DNA of 64,000 nt. Source: JABCPE02 sp963516675. Its GTDB lineage: Bacteria > Bacteroidota > Bacteroidia > Flavobacteriales > Weeksellaceae. The DNA is taken from contig CAUQBH010000006.1 of NCBI GenBank assembly GCA_963516675.1, forward strand, positions 1 through 64,000, in the 5' to 3' direction. Made by a program: the position numbers and the translations under genes. Below, in pieces: positions 34,349-43,139 of this stretch. Under the pieces are notes generated by a model. The model saw nothing but the letters and a program-made list of their open reading frames with translations. It was not told where the DNA came from and made no database searches. Numbering within the stretch: position 1 is the first letter of the stretch; each line of letters begins with the position of its first letter.

Positions 34349-35260
34349 ATGAATAAAGATAGGACTTTAGATTATCTCGACCAGTTAGAATCTGAGTCGA
34401 TTCATATATTTCGTGAAGTGGCAGGGCAGTTTGAGAAACCTGCATTGTTGTTCAGTGGTGGTAAGGACTCTATAGTCTTGGTACATTTGGCTTTGAAGGC
34501 TTTTCGTCCGTGCAAATTTCCGTTTCCACTGGTGCATATTGATACAGGGCATAATTTCCCTGAGGCACTTGAATTTCGTGATAATTTAGTAAAGAAATTA
34601 GGTGAAAAACTTATTGTTAGAAAAGTAGAAGATACGATAAAAAAGAAAGGACTTACTGAGCCAAAAGGAAAATTTGCTAGCCGAAATGCATTGCAGAGTT
34701 ATACACTTTTGGATACGATAGAGGAATTTGAGTTTGATGCTTGTATCGGTGGAGCGCGCCGTGATGAGGAAAAAGCCCGTGCTAAGGAAAGAATTTTCTC
34801 TGTTCGAGATGATTTCGGAGGCTGGGACCCAAAACTTCAGCGCCCAGAATTATGGCATACTTATAACGGAAAAATCCACAAAGGAGAAAATGTGCGTGTT
34901 TTCCCTATCAGTAACTGGACAGAGTTGGATGTTTGGAACTACATTCGCCGAGAAAAAATAGAACTTCCTTCTGTTTATTTCTCTCATGAAAGAGAAGTGA
35001 TTGACCACCAAGGGCAGCTGATAGCAGTTTCTCCATACATCCAAATTGATGAAAATGATGTGATTTTGAAGAAGAAAGTCCGCTATCGTACCGTGGGAGA
35101 TATGACTTGTACTGCGGCAGTGGAGTCTGAGGCTTACATCATAGATGATATCATCAACGAAATTACAGCCACTCGTACCAGCGAGAGAGGAGAAACGCGT
35201 ATCGATGATAAAATATCAGAAGCGGCAATGGAGGACAGAAAGAAAAACGGGTATTTTTAG
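34349..35260 (+). CDS. cysD: Sulfate adenylyltransferase subunit 2
   Basis: 303 aa, normal length. ATP-sulfurylase catalytic subunit making APS from sulfate and ATP. PP-loop LLFSGGKDSIVLVHL (about 33-47), HIDTGHNFPE and GGARRDEEKARAKER are diagnostic. It normally precedes cysN directly as a heterodimer partner; here a restriction-modification pair of 2.3 kb separates the two. No terminator is visible after its stop, so read-through into the inserted genes and cysN is possible. Confidence 0.96.
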   Translation: MNKDRTLDYLDQLESESIHIFREVAGQFEKPALLFSGGKDSIVLVHLALKAFRPCKFPFPLVHIDTGHNFPEALEFRDNLVKKLGEKLIVRKVEDTIKKKGLTEPKGKFASRNALQSYTLLDTIEEFEFDACIGGARRDEEKARAKERIFSVRDDFGGWDPKLQRPELWHTYNGKIHKGENVRVFPISNWTELDVWNYIRREKIELPSVYFSHEREVIDHQGQLIAVSPYIQIDENDVILKKKVRYRTVGDMTCTAAVESEAYIIDDIINEITATRTSERGETRIDDKISEAAMEDRKKNGYF

Positions 35261-35307
35261 ATAGAAAATTGTTTATTACCTCCACTCACTTAACTGTAAT
35301 AAAAAAA

Positions 35308-35320
35308 CTTTTAATAAAAG
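35308..35320. promoter_or_regulatory. Short inverted repeat upstream of the methyltransferase gene
   Basis: The 106-bp cysD-methyltransferase gap is very AT-rich. CTTTT and AAAAG (35308-35320) form a small palindrome, and TTATTTG near 35348-35354 is a poor -7 candidate. Nothing else is evident. An operator is speculative. Confidence 0.2.
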
Positions 35321-35366
35321 AAAAATAAATCCTATAAGTGATTTTTTTATTTGTAAAAAATAAAAT

Positions 35367-36749
35367 ATGCTAACAAAAGAATATATAAAGGAAGTAAAGC
35401 AAAATTCTCCACAAGAATTTGGACAACTTGTTCAAAAAAACATTAATAATAGTGGAAATCTTATCTTTATTTTAGAAAATTTAGGAAAACTACCTATTTC
35501 TTTTGATTATCAATGGATTTTAAATTTAATAAATTATGATAATGAACAAGTTAGATTCTGGGCAGTTAAAAATCTAGGGAAATTAAAATTAGTCGAAATT
35601 ATTCATCAATTGGAAAAAATATCTATAGAAGATGAAAGTACTTTGGTTCGTAGAGAAGCTATTTCTTCAATTGGTAGATTTCGAGATCAAAATACCCAAC
35701 AAATTCTTTTGCAACACCTTCATAATGATGATCCTAAAATAGTGAATCAAGCTATTCGTGGGTTACTTACTTTTAAGGGAGATAAAAAAATTGATAAAGC
35801 CCTAAAAAAACTAATAAATCATGATAATGAAATGGTTAGAGATATAATTTATAAAGAATATTTTGCACAAGAAAATAAAAAAAAAACTCTATTACATCAC
35901 ACAAAAACTTACCCTTTTTTGGAGAATGTAGTTGTAAATGGTGATGTCCGTGAAGTTTTGAAGAATGTACCAGAGGATAGTATTCATCTCACTTTTACTT
36001 CCCCTCCTTATTATAACGCAAGGGATTATTCTATTTATCCAAGTTATAAAGCTTATCTTAATTTTCTAGAAGAAGTTTTTCAAGAAACATACCGAATTAC
36101 AAAAGAAGGGCGTTTTTTGATAGTGAATACTTCACCTGTAATAGTTCCGAGAATTAGTAGAGCACACTCTAGTAAACGGTATCCAATACCATTTGATATT
36201 CATCATTTTTTAGTGGAAATGGGCTGGGAATTTATAGATGATATCATTTGGCAAAAACCAGAGTATAGTGTTAAAAATCGTATTGGAGGATTTCAGCAAC
36301 ATCGTAAGCCTCTAGCATATAAACCAAATACAGTAACTGAATATTTGATGGTTTATAGAAAACAGACAGATAAATTGATTGATTGGAATATTCGTCAATA
36401 TCCACAAGAAATAGTGGAAGAAAGTAAGGTTATTAATGGATTTGAAACAACAAATGTTTGGCAAATTCACCCAAAATCGGATAAAGTCCATTCAGCTATT
36501 TTTCCTATGGATTTGTGTAAAAAGATTATTGAATATTATTCATTTAAAGGGGATTTGATTTTTGATCCTTTTGGAGGAAGTGGAACATTAGGTCGGACAG
36601 CCAAAAGTTTAGGACGAAATTTTTTTTTAACAGAAAAAGAAAAAAAATATTTTGAATATATGAAAACTTTCAAGGAAAACAATGATATTTTTACAGAAAA
36701 TTCGACTAGATTTTTAACATTAGAAGAATTTAAAAATATAATATTATGA
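35367..36749 (+). CDS. HEAT-repeat/DNA methyltransferase fusion (type II, probably N4-cytosine, beta-class)
   Basis: 460 aa. Residues ~40-165 are HEAT-like helical repeats (VRFWAVKNLGKL, VRREAISSIGRF, IVNQAIRGLLTF). Residues ~185-430 are a SAM-dependent MTase: catalytic motif IV TSPPY (211-215), then later motif I FDPFGGSGT (399-407), the beta-class order. SPPY is typical of m4C enzymes. It overlaps the next gene by ATGA, and that gene encodes a PD-(D/E)XK protein, so this is the modification half of an R-M system. The N-terminal HEAT fusion is uncommon. It is more AT-rich than the flanking cys genes. Confidence 0.88.
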   Translation: MLTKEYIKEVKQNSPQEFGQLVQKNINNSGNLIFILENLGKLPISFDYQWILNLINYDNEQVRFWAVKNLGKLKLVEIIHQLEKISIEDESTLVRREAISSIGRFRDQNTQQILLQHLHNDDPKIVNQAIRGLLTFKGDKKIDKALKKLINHDNEMVRDIIYKEYFAQENKKKTLLHHTKTYPFLENVVVNGDVREVLKNVPEDSIHLTFTSPPYYNARDYSIYPSYKAYLNFLEEVFQETYRITKEGRFLIVNTSPVIVPRISRAHSSKRYPIPFDIHHFLVEMGWEFIDDIIWQKPEYSVKNRIGGFQQHRKPLAYKPNTVTEYLMVYRKQTDKLIDWNIRQYPQEIVEESKVINGFETTNVWQIHPKSDKVHSAIFPMDLCKKIIEYYSFKGDLIFDPFGGSGTLGRTAKSLGRNFFLTEKEKKYFEYMKTFKENNDIFTENSTRFLTLEEFKNIIL

Positions 36750-37657
36750 CACTTACTGAACAAATTGTAAAAAACATTATTACGCGAATTATAAAATCAG
36801 AAGATTATAGGATAGAAATTGTAAATCTTATTAATGCTGAATTTTTGCAATTTTCTGTTGATTTTTTCAAGAAGATAGTTTCAGCAAAACTTAATTCAGA
36901 AAATATTACTATTGATTGGTATAAAAAATATTTTATGAATGAGGATCTTCCATCGAACGATATTGCTATAAATGCTGGACTGAATAAGAAAACAATTAGT
37001 AATATGTATGGATCAGCTACCCGTAATATCGTTATAGAAGCTTCGAATGAACATTTTGAATCTCTGTATCAAAGTATTCAAACTCTAATTGAAATAGAAA
37101 ATGATATAGATTTGGCATTAACAATAAAATTAAAAGGAGTTAGTGTTGATTTGAATGTCAGTGAAAGCTTAATAATAATCAATACTTTAGCAGTAAAAAG
37201 AGCCGCTTTACGAGGAGGCCTTTGGAGTACAGCAGGAAAAAGTGCCGAAAAATATTTAATGCTTACTCTTTGTAAATTATATCAAGTTTCAGAAAACAAT
37301 TATGATGCTACTCATTTTGTAAAAGATAAAGGGAAAAAGGTGGATAGAGAAATAGATTTTTATTTAATTGAAAATCAAAATAAATATCTTTGTGAAGTGA
37401 AACTTATGGGTAAAGGGAATCCTGAGAGTGCCGATGCTATTATAGCAAGAAACACAGATATTTTTATTGCTGATACACTATCACAACAAAATAAAAATCA
37501 ATGTGATCAGTTAGGAATAAAGTGGGTTGCATTAAGAGATAAGGATGGATTTAGAAAATTTAAAACAATTTTAGAGAAACTAAATATTCCTCATCAAGAT
37601 TATAATGGAAATTTAGATAAAGATTTAATAACTATTTTAGGTGATTTATTGAAATAA
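36746..37657 (+). CDS. Type II restriction endonuclease, PD-(D/E)XK, CfrBI-like
   Basis: 303 aa. The C-terminal part carries a PD-(D/E)XK core: D204 in REIDFYL and E217-x-K219 in CEVKL, preceded by GLWSTAGKSAEKYLMLTL, a pattern I associate with the CfrBI family (cleaves CCWWGG); that identity is tentative. It overlaps the methyltransferase by 4 nt (ATGA), so translation is coupled. Strongly AT-rich. cysN starts 7 nt after its stop. Confidence 0.75.
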   Translation: MTLTEQIVKNIITRIIKSEDYRIEIVNLINAEFLQFSVDFFKKIVSAKLNSENITIDWYKKYFMNEDLPSNDIAINAGLNKKTISNMYGSATRNIVIEASNEHFESLYQSIQTLIEIENDIDLALTIKLKGVSVDLNVSESLIIINTLAVKRAALRGGLWSTAGKSAEKYLMLTLCKLYQVSENNYDATHFVKDKGKKVDREIDFYLIENQNKYLCEVKLMGKGNPESADAIIARNTDIFIADTLSQQNKNQCDQLGIKWVALRDKDGFRKFKTILEKLNIPHQDYNGNLDKDLITILGDLLK

Positions 37658-37664
37658 ATAATTA

Positions 37665-38906
37665 ATGGATATATTAAGATTTTTAACGGCAGGAAGTGTA
37701 GATGATGGAAAGAGTACCCTCATCGGAAGACTTCTCTACGATAGCAAAAATATACTAGTAGACCAGCTGGAAGCCATCGAAAGAAGCACAAAAAATCGTG
37801 AGGATGGAGAGGTGGATTTGGCTCTTTTGACCGATGGACTTCGTGCAGAAAGAGAGCAGGGAATAACCATAGATGTGGCGTATAAATATTTCTCTACACC
37901 GAAGAGAAAATTCATCATCGCTGATGCGCCAGGGCATATCCAGTACACCCGAAACATGGTGACAGGAGCGTCTAATGCAGATTTGATTATCATCTTGGTG
38001 GATGCTAGAAATGGCGTGATAGAGCAAACGAAAAGACACTCTATCATTGCTTCACTCTTGAACATTCCACATGTAGTGGTGGCGATAAATAAAATGGACT
38101 TGGTGGATTATTCCGAAGAAAAGTTCAATGAGATTGTAAAAGAATACGAAAAAGTTGCCAATTCATTAGCTTTAAAGGATGTTAAATTCATTCCTATCAG
38201 TGCGAAGGATGGTGACAATGTGGTAGATAAATCCGAAAAAATGCCTTGGTATAAAGGCTCTGCGTTGCTAAATCTTTTGGAAATGGTAGAGCTTCAGACT
38301 TCCCTAAATCATGTGAATGGAAGGTTCCCAGTGCAGTTGGTTCTTCGTCCGCAGGTGGATGAGCTTCATGATTACAGAGGCTATGCAGGGAAAGTGGAAA
38401 GCGGAGTTTTCGCGGTGAATGACAAGGTGAAAATCTATCCTTCTAACATAGAAACTACCATAAAAGCCATAGAAGTCGGTGGTAAGGAAGTTCAGGAATG
38501 TTTCGCTCCACAGAGTGCTGTGCTTCATCTGGCTGATGATATAGACATTAGCCGAGGAGATTTGATAGCGAAGGAAGATAGTTTGTTGAAAACTGGTCAA
38601 GACATCGAGGCGCTTGTGTGCTGGATGGATGAAAAACCTTTGACTATCGGGACTAAATACCTGCTTCAGCATAACAGCAAAACGGTAATCGCTATGGTGA
38701 AGGAAATCCGATACCGACTGGATGTAAACACCCTTGAAAAGGAGATGAACCCAGCCAATGCAGGACTAAACGAGGTAGTGGAAGTTCTACTAAAAACCTC
38801 TGCGCCGCTGAGCTATGACAGCTATCAAAGCATCCGCGAAAATGGAAGTGCTATCTTGATAGACCAGACTAGTTTTGTGACGGTGGGAGCAGTTTTGTTT
38901 AAATAA
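37665..38906 (+). CDS. cysN: Sulfate adenylyltransferase subunit 1 (GTPase)
   Basis: 413 aa. EF-Tu-like GTPase that drives ATP sulfurylase. GSVDDGKST P-loop (10-18), DAPGHIQYTRNM (G3), NKMD (G4) and the domain II/III barrels are present. There is no C-terminal CysC (APS kinase) domain. Its natural partner cysD lies 2.4 kb upstream beyond the R-M genes; the 7-nt gap to the endonuclease suggests cysN now depends on that transcript. Confidence 0.96.
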   Translation: MDILRFLTAGSVDDGKSTLIGRLLYDSKNILVDQLEAIERSTKNREDGEVDLALLTDGLRAEREQGITIDVAYKYFSTPKRKFIIADAPGHIQYTRNMVTGASNADLIIILVDARNGVIEQTKRHSIIASLLNIPHVVVAINKMDLVDYSEEKFNEIVKEYEKVANSLALKDVKFIPISAKDGDNVVDKSEKMPWYKGSALLNLLEMVELQTSLNHVNGRFPVQLVLRPQVDELHDYRGYAGKVESGVFAVNDKVKIYPSNIETTIKAIEVGGKEVQECFAPQSAVLHLADDIDISRGDLIAKEDSLLKTGQDIEALVCWMDEKPLTIGTKYLLQHNSKTVIAMVKEIRYRLDVNTLEKEMNPANAGLNEVVEVLLKTSAPLSYDSYQSIRENGSAILIDQTSFVTVGAVLFK

Positions 38907-38923
38907 AATACTTCAAACCAGAT

Positions 38924-38966
38924 AAAATAAATCCTCTTCATACGAAAGAGGATTTATTTTTAATTT
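38924..38966. terminator. Bidirectional terminator between cysN and lptC
   Basis: A perfect 15-bp stem (38924-38938 with 38946-38960) closes a 7-nt loop, with A-rich and T-rich flanks on either side. Confidence 0.85.
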
Positions 38967-38977
38967 TTATAAAAACC

Positions 38978-39562
38978 CTATTTGTCGGGCATTTTTTTTG
39001 GGTTGATTTCGCCAGAGTTGTTATAGAAAGTATATTCTGTAAAATCATCTTTGGCAACCATCCCATTTGCCGCCACGAAGACATTACCTTCTTTATCAGA
39101 AATGAAAACAGAATCCTTGGTGTACATCTGTTTATTTTTCTTGTCCCAGTAGATAGATTTCATCACGAAAGTCTGTCCCTCGTTATTGGTCACTTTCACT
39201 CCGCCTTTGGCTTCATAGTATTCCTTTTTTTCTATGAATTTGGCATAATTGGCTTTCAGCGTTCCAGGAATATCAGGATTTTTTTTGTCATAAAATTCAA
39301 GGTAAATACCCTTTTTTGCTTCTATGTATGGTGTGTCTATGAATTCATATTCCTCTAAAATAGGCGCTTTGAATCTGATTTTCACGAAACCAGAATCTTT
39401 CTGTAGAATGTTTGAGTTATAAATAACTCTGGAAGGGAAATTTTTATTCTTGTCTCTATTGACCTCGGTAAGGTCTTCTTCACAAGAATGTAAAACAAAA
39501 AATATAGCTACGGAAAAAACAGCAACTATATTTTTTTTGTATTTATTCATTTGAAATTTCAT
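38978..39562 (-). CDS. lptC: LPS export ABC transporter periplasmic protein LptC
   Basis: 194 aa. The N-terminal hydrophobic segment ends in a lipobox-like VLHSC, so it may be lipid-anchored as in many Bacteroidota LptC proteins. The rest is the OstA-like beta-jellyroll: KIRFKAPILEEYEF, YAKFIEKKEYYEAKGGVKVTNNEGQ, IYWDKKNKQMYTKDSVFI. It bridges LPS from LptBFG to LptA. It lies 12 nt downstream of the outer-membrane protein gene. A second ATG four codons in (39550) is an equally good start. Confidence 0.85.
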   Translation of the reverse strand: MKFQMNKYKKNIVAVFSVAIFFVLHSCEEDLTEVNRDKNKNFPSRVIYNSNILQKDSGFVKIRFKAPILEEYEFIDTPYIEAKKGIYLEFYDKKNPDIPGTLKANYAKFIEKKEYYEAKGGVKVTNNEGQTFVMKSIYWDKKNKQMYTKDSVFISDKEGNVFVAANGMVAKDDFTEYTFYNNSGEINPKKMPDK

Positions 39563-39574
39563 AAAAAGAAAAAA

Positions 39575-40852
39575 CTAGTCAAAGTATTGTTTTTCAAACC
39601 ATTTGTTGGCAAAGTTTATACCAATGGTGAAATTCAAGAAATTTTCTCTGATTAAGTTATTTTTAACCGTTCCTCTTTGTCCTAATTCTATACCTAAATC
39701 CAAAGTGCTAAGTCTGGTAACATTGCTTTTTTGGAAAGGTAAAGATGCTCCGAATGAAAGCCCGTATTGGTTGATATTCGTGCCTTGTACATTTAGATGT
39801 CCTTTTTCATAGAAAGCTCCATAACGGTAGGTAACTCTTGAAAAATAATTTCTAAAATTGTTATAGTTAGGAAGATACCAGCCCCCTACAGATACTCTGT
39901 AAGCATTGTCATAGCTGTAAGACAGATAGCGTAGAGATTCTGTATTTTTTCCACTTTTGTAGTCAAACTGCCCAGAAACGAACCATTTAGCATCGTGTCC
40001 AAATCCTACACCGAGAGATAATTTCTGAGGAATAGTGTTGTTTGTATTTTTGGATTCTTGTGCTACAATGTCTTCGTTAGACTTAGTAGTCCCGTTTAGA
40101 TAATAGGTACTGTTTGTGTAAGTTGATTTAAAATCTGAAGTATTTCCAAAAGTATAAGAAGCCCCAAGAGTTAGCTTTTTATTATTTTTAAGTTTTTTCT
40201 GATAAACAGAACCTAATGTGAAATTAAAACTTGTAACACTTGATTCGTTTTCTATACTGCTTATCAAAGTAGTGTTTTCATAGGCTGTTTCTTGTATATC
40301 AGAAATTCTCCCAAAATATAGATTATTGGACAAACCTACGGAGAAACTAGGTGTAATGGAATACCCAACTCCAAGCTGAACAAGATTGATACCGCCCTCA
40401 CCATGGAAATTCTGAACGCCAGCAGTTCCATCTGGCAGAGATGTACTCTGTGTGATGCTGTAATCTTTTGAACTATATGGCTGATATCCTATCCCTAATT
40501 TTACCTTTTTAGAAAGAGGAAAAGCTAAGGAAATTCCTGAAAGATAGGAGGAATGTTTACCATATTTATTCCCATTATATCCAGATTTGAAATATTGGTT
40601 TTCGTTAGTCCCATGAAATCTTAGGGAAGTGATTTCCAAATTTTGGTTTGCTGCAGGGTTTTGAAAATTAAATTGATTATTAAAATCCCAAACATAAGCC
40701 GCAGAAATTCCACCCATAGACCGAGTTTCCACAGAGTTATCATATTTGATATCTCCGATTCCGTAAGCTGCATAAGGAGAGTTACCGATATTCTGAGCTG
40801 CTGCGTGTGAACCTAATGCTGCCACAAAAATTGAAACGACAATTTTCTTCAT
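39575..40852 (-). CDS. Outer membrane beta-barrel protein of unknown function
   Basis: 425 aa with a signal peptide (about 1-19, ending AAAQ). The chain alternates polar and aromatic residues (LSGISLAFPLSKKVKLGIGYQPYSS, LGVGYSITPSFSVGLSNNLYFG) and ends in a C-terminal aromatic (QYFD), as outer-membrane barrels do. It resembles FadL/PorV-like barrels in general, without a specific match. It is probably in an operon with lptC, which follows directly. Confidence 0.75.
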   Translation of the reverse strand: MKKIVVSIFVAALGSHAAAQNIGNSPYAAYGIGDIKYDNSVETRSMGGISAAYVWDFNNQFNFQNPAANQNLEITSLRFHGTNENQYFKSGYNGNKYGKHSSYLSGISLAFPLSKKVKLGIGYQPYSSKDYSITQSTSLPDGTAGVQNFHGEGGINLVQLGVGYSITPSFSVGLSNNLYFGRISDIQETAYENTTLISSIENESSVTSFNFTLGSVYQKKLKNNKKLTLGASYTFGNTSDFKSTYTNSTYYLNGTTKSNEDIVAQESKNTNNTIPQKLSLGVGFGHDAKWFVSGQFDYKSGKNTESLRYLSYSYDNAYRVSVGGWYLPNYNNFRNYFSRVTYRYGAFYEKGHLNVQGTNINQYGLSFGASLPFQKSNVTRLSTLDLGIELGQRGTVKNNLIRENFLNFTIGINFANKWFEKQYFD

Positions 40853-40964
40853 TCTTTATTTTTAAAATATTGCAAATATCTTAATTAATAATGAAACTCA
40901 AAAATTTATTTAATGTTAAAATATGTTATTTCTGTTAAAATAGAAAAATTCCCTCCAAAAATAC

Positions 40965-40972
40965 TATCTTTG
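40965..40972 (+). promoter_or_regulatory. -7 box (TATCTTTG) abutting the holB start codon
   Basis: Exact consensus that ends 4 nt before ATG 40977, predicting a leaderless or near-leaderless holB mRNA, as for dnaX. Confidence 0.55.
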
Positions 40973-40976
40973 GGCT

Positions 40977-42092
40977 ATGAATTGGACTCAAATAATAGGA
41001 CAAAAAAAACTGATAGAAATTCTTCAAGATTCCATCAATAAAGACCGAGTGGCTCATGCTCAGTTATTTGTAGGCGAGGAAGGCTATGGCGGACTTCCTT
41101 TGGTTTTAGCCTATGTACAGGAGCTTTTTAAAAGAGAAAATGAACATTCTTCTCCAAAGGTGGAAACGCTTAACCATATTGATTTGCATTTTAGTTTTCC
41201 TGTTTTCACTAAAAATAATAATTCGCTGAGTAGAAATTTTTTTCAGGAATGGCGGGAGATGATTTTGGCTAATCCTTATGCATCTATTCATGAATGGGGA
41301 GAGATTTTAGACGCAAATAAACAATTACTTATCTCTGTGGATGAGGTGGAAGAGTGGGGAAAGATTTTTAGTCTAAAAAGTTATGAAGGAGGAACAAAAA
41401 TCCTTATCGTATGGGGAATAGATAAAATGAATCCTTCAGCAGCGAATAAGTTTTTGAAGTTTTTGGAAGAACCGCCAGAAAAAACAAAAATCTTCCTATT
41501 AACCAATAGTGTAGAAAATATTTTACAGACCATTTTGTCTCGTTGTCAGATAATAGAAGTTCCAAGAATAGAGGACGAAGAGATCCAAAATGCGCTGCTC
41601 AGCCGTTATGAAATCTCGGAAGAGCAGGCAAGAGAAATAGCCTATCAGTCGCAGGGGAATTTTAATGTTGCTCAAAAAATAGCCGAGAAAGGCAGGCTAG
41701 ATGATGATTTTGAGGAGTTATTCATCACTTGGGTGAGAAATGCTTTTCAGGCGAAGAAAAAGCCAGTCGTTCTGCGGGAAATTATCCATTGGGCGCGCGC
41801 AATATCCGAGTGGAATAGAGATAAACAGAAGGATTTTTTGAATTATTGTTTGGAAATGTTCCGTCTAGCTCTGATTCAAAATTATGGAGCCGATGAATTG
41901 GTTTATAAGAAACTGACTAAAAATAATTTTAACTGGGATGCCTTTTCTACATACATCCAAGGGGCAAATATAGAGCTGATTTTAGATGAAATCAATTCGG
42001 CAGATTTACATATTCAAAGAAATGCCAATTCTAAAATTGTTTGGACAGATTTAGGAATAAAATTGATAAGATATATTCATAAAGGATATTAA
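40977..42092 (+). CDS. holB: DNA polymerase III subunit delta'
   Basis: 371 aa clamp-loader subunit. The N-terminus (WTQIIGQKKLIEILQDSINKDRVAHAQLFVG) aligns with DnaX/delta' AAA+ folds; the Walker A is degenerate (GEEGYGG), as expected for delta'. The sensor region NKFLKFLEEPPEKTKIFLLTN and SRCQ (arginine finger) are present. An orphan PD-(D/E)XK gene follows 13 nt after its stop. Confidence 0.92.
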   Translation: MNWTQIIGQKKLIEILQDSINKDRVAHAQLFVGEEGYGGLPLVLAYVQELFKRENEHSSPKVETLNHIDLHFSFPVFTKNNNSLSRNFFQEWREMILANPYASIHEWGEILDANKQLLISVDEVEEWGKIFSLKSYEGGTKILIVWGIDKMNPSAANKFLKFLEEPPEKTKIFLLTNSVENILQTILSRCQIIEVPRIEDEEIQNALLSRYEISEEQAREIAYQSQGNFNVAQKIAEKGRLDDDFEELFITWVRNAFQAKKKPVVLREIIHWARAISEWNRDKQKDFLNYCLEMFRLALIQNYGADELVYKKLTKNNFNWDAFSTYIQGANIELILDEINSADLHIQRNANSKIVWTDLGIKLIRYIHKGY

Positions 42093-42105
42093 AAATAAAT
42101 AAAAT

Positions 42106-43068
42106 ATGGGTAAAATTGAAAATCATTCAGTTTTTGGTAGTTACTCCCAAACTGAAAATATAGTAACAGCAGCATTATTACAAATTTTAAAAGTAGGTGG
42201 AGCAGAGTTTATTTCTAGTTTTATTGGAAAAATTGATGATATAGAGTTTCCGTCAAATGAAATCAATATCATTACTCAAACTAAAGAAAATCATAATGTA
42301 TATGATGGACTTTTAGAATGTGATTTTTCTTTTAGAGTTCTTATTGAGAGTAAAATAAAAAATGAAAGTGTAGATGATGTGCAATTAGAAGGGCTTATTG
42401 AAAATGCTAAAAGTGCTCCAAATAGCTATATTATTTACATTACTACTGATAATAAAAAGCCTGAAAAATTAGAAAAAAAATCTAAAGAAGTAGAACAACT
42501 ATTTTGGCTTAACTGGGCAGGAGTAATGGAAATATTAAAAGATGAAGATATACGCCCTAAATCTGAAATATTACCATTTTTAATCAATGAGTTTGAAAAA
42601 TTAATTGATTATTTAAAACTAATAGATACTCCAGAAAACAGAGTACAAATAGCAGCAGGCAGTAGGGCAGAACCTATTGCTAAGGAGTACTTTTTCTATG
42701 CTTGTCAAAATAATAGGGGAAGGAAGGAAAGTGATTATTTAGCTTTCTATAAAAAGAATGCAATTAAAACACTCTTTAAAATAGTAAAAGTAAAAAATGA
42801 TGTAGATTTAAGAGAGATTGCAAAAAATAATGACGAGATTCGTCAATATCTTGATGAAAAAGAGCCTAATTATCAAGGAGGTAAGCGACAGTTTTATAAA
42901 TTAAAAGAGGTTACTGTTAAAGATTTGGATAGTTTAAAAATAGATGAAGTTCCTATAATCAATATAGTTCATGAAACTAAGGGTAGAGGTAAAGCCTATA
43001 CAATGGGAGCTTTTCGTTATACCACGATTGATAAATTTATAAAAGCAAAAACTACAGAAGAATTATAA
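42106..43068 (+). CDS. PD-(D/E)XK nuclease-like protein of unknown role
   Basis: 320 aa, no signal peptide. Near residues 67-83, the sequence DGLLECDFSFRVLIESK fits a PD-(D/E)XK site (D67 or D73, then E81-x-K83). The C-terminal half is Lys-rich and may bind DNA. Close to uncharacterised PD-(D/E)XK family proteins; possibly a defence nuclease, but no methyltransferase or helicase partner adjoins. Its AT content is above that of holB and rplI. It follows holB by 13 nt and ends at a bidirectional terminator. Confidence 0.7.
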   Translation: MGKIENHSVFGSYSQTENIVTAALLQILKVGGAEFISSFIGKIDDIEFPSNEINIITQTKENHNVYDGLLECDFSFRVLIESKIKNESVDDVQLEGLIENAKSAPNSYIIYITTDNKKPEKLEKKSKEVEQLFWLNWAGVMEILKDEDIRPKSEILPFLINEFEKLIDYLKLIDTPENRVQIAAGSRAEPIAKEYFFYACQNNRGRKESDYLAFYKKNAIKTLFKIVKVKNDVDLREIAKNNDEIRQYLDEKEPNYQGGKRQFYKLKEVTVKDLDSLKIDEVPIINIVHETKGRGKAYTMGAFRYTTIDKFIKAKTTEEL

Positions 43069-43087
43069 AACATTATTATTTTACAAC

Positions 43088-43122
43088 AAAAAAACCTCTT
43101 TCTAAAAAGAGGTTTTTTTATT
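43088..43122. terminator. Bidirectional terminator before the rpsF operon end
   Basis: AAAACCTCTT (43091-43100) pairs with AAGAGGTTTT (43107-43116), with A-run and T-run flanks. It serves the PD-(D/E)XK gene and the opposing rplI. Confidence 0.85.
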
Positions 43123-43139
43123 TTTATAAAAGTTCGAAA

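Noticed and set aside
35261..37664. The R-M insertion as a transposon or integrative element
   Set aside because: No transposase or integrase gene, no terminal inverted repeats and no convincing direct repeats at the borders.
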